From NCBI GenBank assembly GCA_965219935.1, contig CBDCOU010000003.1:1054001-1118000 (forward strand): a stretch of DNA of 64,000 nucleotides. The letters are read 5' to 3'. Position 1 is the first letter of the stretch. The number at the start of each line of letters is the position of its first letter. Both the position numbers and the translations under genes were made by a program. Shown here one piece after another: positions 62,021 to 64,000 of the stretch. This DNA comes from Bin34 sp965219935 (GTDB lineage Bacteria > Chloroflexota > Anaerolineae > Caldilineales > Caldilineaceae). The notes beneath the pieces were generated by a model. That model saw only the letters and a list, made by a program, of their open reading frames with translations. It was not told the origin of the DNA and searched no databases.

Positions 62021-64000
62021 CTATCCGGCTGGCAAACCGGGTTGCACCTGTGCGGACACATGCGTGTCGATGGCGGACAGGAACATCTCGCCGAACTTGG
62101 CGAGCTTGGTATCGCCCACACCATGGACCGATTTTAATTCCGTCAGCGTTCGGGGTTTGCGGACGGCCATCTCAATCAAAGTCCGGTCGGAGAAGATCAT
62201 GAAGGCCGGCACGTTGTGGGTGCGGGCCAGGGTCAGCCGCGTCTCTCTCAAATGCTCGAACAGCACCCGGCTCTCCCGATCCGTCAATGCGTCGTGCTTC
62301 CCTTCGATTGCGGATTCTGAACGACTCCCCTCCGCCGCATCCTGTGAGTCGACGCGGGGACTTTCCCGGGACATGCCGGTGGTTTCTTCCTCGGCTGTCA
62401 GTCCCTGCTGCATCTGATCGGTTCCATGCGTGTCGATGGCAGATAGGAACACCTCGCCAAATTTGGCGACCTTGACATCACCCACACCATGGACCAATTT
62501 GAGTTCCGCAGGAGTCCGGGGCCTGCGGACGGCCATGTCTGTCAAAGTCCGGTCGGAGAAGATCATGAAGGCCGGCACGCTGTGGGTGCGGGCGAGGGTC
62601 AGGCGCGTCTCTCTCAAATGCTCAAACAGCTCCCGGTCCTTCCGCTCCACCAATGCATCGTACTTCCCGTCACTTTCTGGGCCTGGACGGCTCCGGCCCG
62701 TCACAACCTGCGGGTCAATCCGGAACCTGAAGGTCTCCGTGCCGGACAACAGCTGCCGCCCCTTGGACGTTATGGACAACCCGCCCTTGCCGCCGATGTC
62801 GGCTGCCAGAAAACCGCCTGCCACCAACTGGCGAACAATGGACCTCCATTCATCCTTGTTGTGTTCGCGGCCCACTCCGAAAGTGGGCAGGGAGTCATGA
62901 CCCCATTCCTGGATCCTGGTCGTCGCGTTGCCCAGCAGGACATCAATCAGATAGGCTGCTCCAAAACGCTGCCCTGTGCGGTGGGCCGCGGACAGGACTT
63001 TCTGGCCCTCGACCAACCCCTCCCTCACCTCGGGCGGGTTCCGGCAGTTGTCGCAGTTGCCGCAGGGCTCTTCCAATCGTTCGTCGAAGGCACCCAGAAG
63101 TGCCTGCCTGCGGCAACCCGCGCCTTCGCAGTAGCCGAGCAGCAAATTCAGGCGCTGATGTTCATGGCGGCGGAACTCGGGGTCGGCATCCGCCTCCTCA
63201 ATGAAACGGCGCCTTTGCACAATGTCCGTCAAGCCATAGAGCATCAGGGTGTCGGCTGGCAGTTCATCCCGTCCCGCCCGTCCAATCTCCTGGTAGTACG
63301 CTTCCATGCTGGAAGGCAGGTCGGTATGCAAGACAAAGCGGATGTCCGCCTTGTCGATCCCCATGCCAAAGGCTATTGTCGCCACCATGACCACGCCGTT
63401 TTGCGACATGAACATCTGCTGGTGATCGAGGCGCTCGGATGCGTCCAATCCGGCATGGTAGGGCAAGGCCGCAACACCATGGGAACGCAGCAGCGCGGCT
63501 GTTTTCTCAGTTGACTTCCGGGACAGGCAGTAGACGATGCCGCTCTGTCCCGGACGGGCATTCACGAATTCCAACAGCGTTCGTTGGAGATTCCGGCGAG
63601 ATTGGACCGCGAGGTGAATGTTGGGGCGATCAAAACCTTGGCTGAATACCCGGCCCGAGCGGTTGAACAGCTTCTCGCAAATATCCTGTCGGGTTGCGCG
63701 GTCCGCGGTGGCTGTAAATGCGGCAATCGGAACTTCGGGAAACAGATCACCCAACCGGGACAGCTCTACGTAATCCGGCCTGAAGGCCGGCCCCCATTTC
63801 GAGATGCAGTGTGCCTCGTCCACCGCGATCAGGTTGATGGGAAGCCGCTGCAGCGATGCGATCATGCGCGGCTGCATCATGCGCTCGGGTGCCAAGTACA
63901 GCAGCTTCGCATGTCCGGCGGACACCCGTTGCCATGCAGCCAGATTGTCGGAACGGCTCCGGTTTCCGTTAATGGTCTCCGCGGCTACGCCGGACAGCCT
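62021..64000 (-). CDS. recQ: ATP-dependent DNA helicase RecQ with tandem HRDC domains (5' end outside window)
   Basis: 660 residues are visible and the frame is open to the window edge, so the Walker A region is missing. SF2 motifs present are the DEAH box (AVDEAHCISKWGPAFRPDY), TATAD, YHAGLDASER, AFGMGIDKADIRF and QEIGRAGRDE. A zinc-binding region follows with Cys in YCEGAGCRR and CGNCDNC, then the RQC winged helix and two HRDC domains of 80 residues each. Ordinary RecQ has one HRDC; a few bacteria (Neisseria, Deinococcus) have three. It unwinds DNA in recombination and repair. It is separate from the giant RecQ-UvrD gene at 18-23 kb. Confidence 0.95.
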   Translation of the reverse strand, partial: RLSGVAAETINGNRSRSDNLAAWQRVSAGHAKLLYLAPERMMQPRMIASLQRLPINLIAVDEAHCISKWGPAFRPDYVELSRLGDLFPEVPIAAFTATADRATRQDICEKLFNRSGRVFSQGFDRPNIHLAVQSRRNLQRTLLEFVNARPGQSGIVYCLSRKSTEKTAALLRSHGVAALPYHAGLDASERLDHQQMFMSQNGVVMVATIAFGMGIDKADIRFVLHTDLPSSMEAYYQEIGRAGRDELPADTLMLYGLTDIVQRRRFIEEADADPEFRRHEHQRLNLLLGYCEGAGCRRQALLGAFDERLEEPCGNCDNCRNPPEVREGLVEGQKVLSAAHRTGQRFGAAYLIDVLLGNATTRIQEWGHDSLPTFGVGREHNKDEWRSIVRQLVAGGFLAADIGGKGGLSITSKGRQLLSGTETFRFRIDPQVVTGRSRPGPESDGKYDALVERKDRELFEHLRETRLTLARTHSVPAFMIFSDRTLTDMAVRRPRTPAELKLVHGVGDVKVAKFGEVFLSAIDTHGTDQMQQGLTAEEETTGMSRESPRVDSQDAAEGSRSESAIEGKHDALTDRESRVLFEHLRETRLTLARTHNVPAFMIFSDRTLIEMAVRKPRTLTELKSVHGVGDTKLAKFGEMFLSAIDTHVSAQVQPGLPAG
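62060..62299 (-). repeat. HRDC coding repeat, copy 2 (C-terminal)
   Basis: 240 bases encoding 80 residues that match copy 1 (62426-62665) at 64 of 80 positions by direct count. The copies are separated by about 42 codons of acidic linker. This indicates an internal in-frame duplication in recQ. Confidence 0.88.
62426..62665 (-). repeat. HRDC coding repeat, copy 1
   Basis: 240 bases encoding the first HRDC domain (LFEHLRETRLTLARTH, VPAFMIFSDRTL, VHGVGD...AKFGE). It is the same length as copy 2, with long identical stretches at both protein and DNA level. Confidence 0.88.

Overview
The window is high-GC bacterial DNA with dense, mostly operonic genes. Its content is sugar and sugar-acid catabolism (isomerases, class II aldolases, Gfo/Idh/MocA and zinc alcohol dehydrogenases, PhyH, PfkB, YjhG/YagF, a DUF2961 hydrolase) plus a lipoprotein-dependent DppABCDF-type ABC importer. 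This looks like a free-living or sponge-associated Chloroflexota (Caldilineales/SAR202-like) heterotroph. That assignment is inferred from gene style only; no rRNA or marker gene fixes the taxonomy. No insertion sequence, prophage or CRISPR array was seen.

Layout. 1-3.7 kb: C-terminal part of a UPF0182 membrane protein, a DEDDh exonuclease, then a minus-strand block of serS, two tRNA-Ser genes and tRNA-Arg with its own strong promoter and a terminal hairpin. 3.8-12.4 kb (minus): an L-rhamnose operon rhaB-rhaI-class II aldolase-bifunctional aldolase/dehydrogenase-rhaM, followed by an AraA-like isomerase and a PhyH dioxygenase. 12.4-17.6 kb (plus): a divergent sugar-oxidation operon (Gfo/Idh, SMP-30 lactonase, zinc dehydrogenase, double-Rossmann epimerase), separated from rhaB by a 400-base region with palindromes. 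18-23.2 kb: a giant DEDD exonuclease-RecQ-UvrD helicase gene split by a one-base frameshift. 23.3-30.1 kb (minus): a seven-gene operon (SDR, PdxA-like, LarA-like, HUMPS/KGPDC-like, two zinc dehydrogenases, TIM-barrel isomerase). 30.3-31.7 kb: a membrane-anchored pentapeptide-repeat protein. 32-44.1 kb (plus): the ABC importer, PfkB kinase and TIM-barrel isomerase, a terminator, then YjhG/YagF dehydratase, Gfo/Idh and a fumarylacetoacetase-family hydrolase.

44.1-51.9 kb (minus) is the most interesting region, a sulfur-assimilation operon. It encodes sulfite reductase, a conserved small protein, a TrpD2-like protein, CysH, a CbiX ferrochelatase and a SUMT/precorrin-2 dehydrogenase fusion, so the operon makes both the reductase and its siroheme cofactor. 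It is preceded by a 56-codon leader ORF with 18 Cys codons, a perfect 10-bp terminator with a U7 tract, and a sequence starting right after the leader stop codon that can pair with the terminator's 5' arm. This has the architecture of a classical ribosome-stalling cysteine attenuator.

52.5-64 kb (plus, then minus at the end): an HtrA-like protease whose catalytic Asp is replaced by Asn, an MDR-family oxidoreductase, a double-length UxaA-family dehydratase with a frameshift, three tandem paralogous Nudix hydrolases, a frameshifted HigA-like antitoxin remnant, a DUF2961 (GH172-type) hydrolase, and a second, ordinary RecQ with two nearly identical HRDC domains, truncated by the window edge.

Three genes carry single-base frameshifts. 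They may be real pseudogenes or assembly errors; the sequence alone cannot decide. No recognisable sugar-responsive regulator is encoded in the window.
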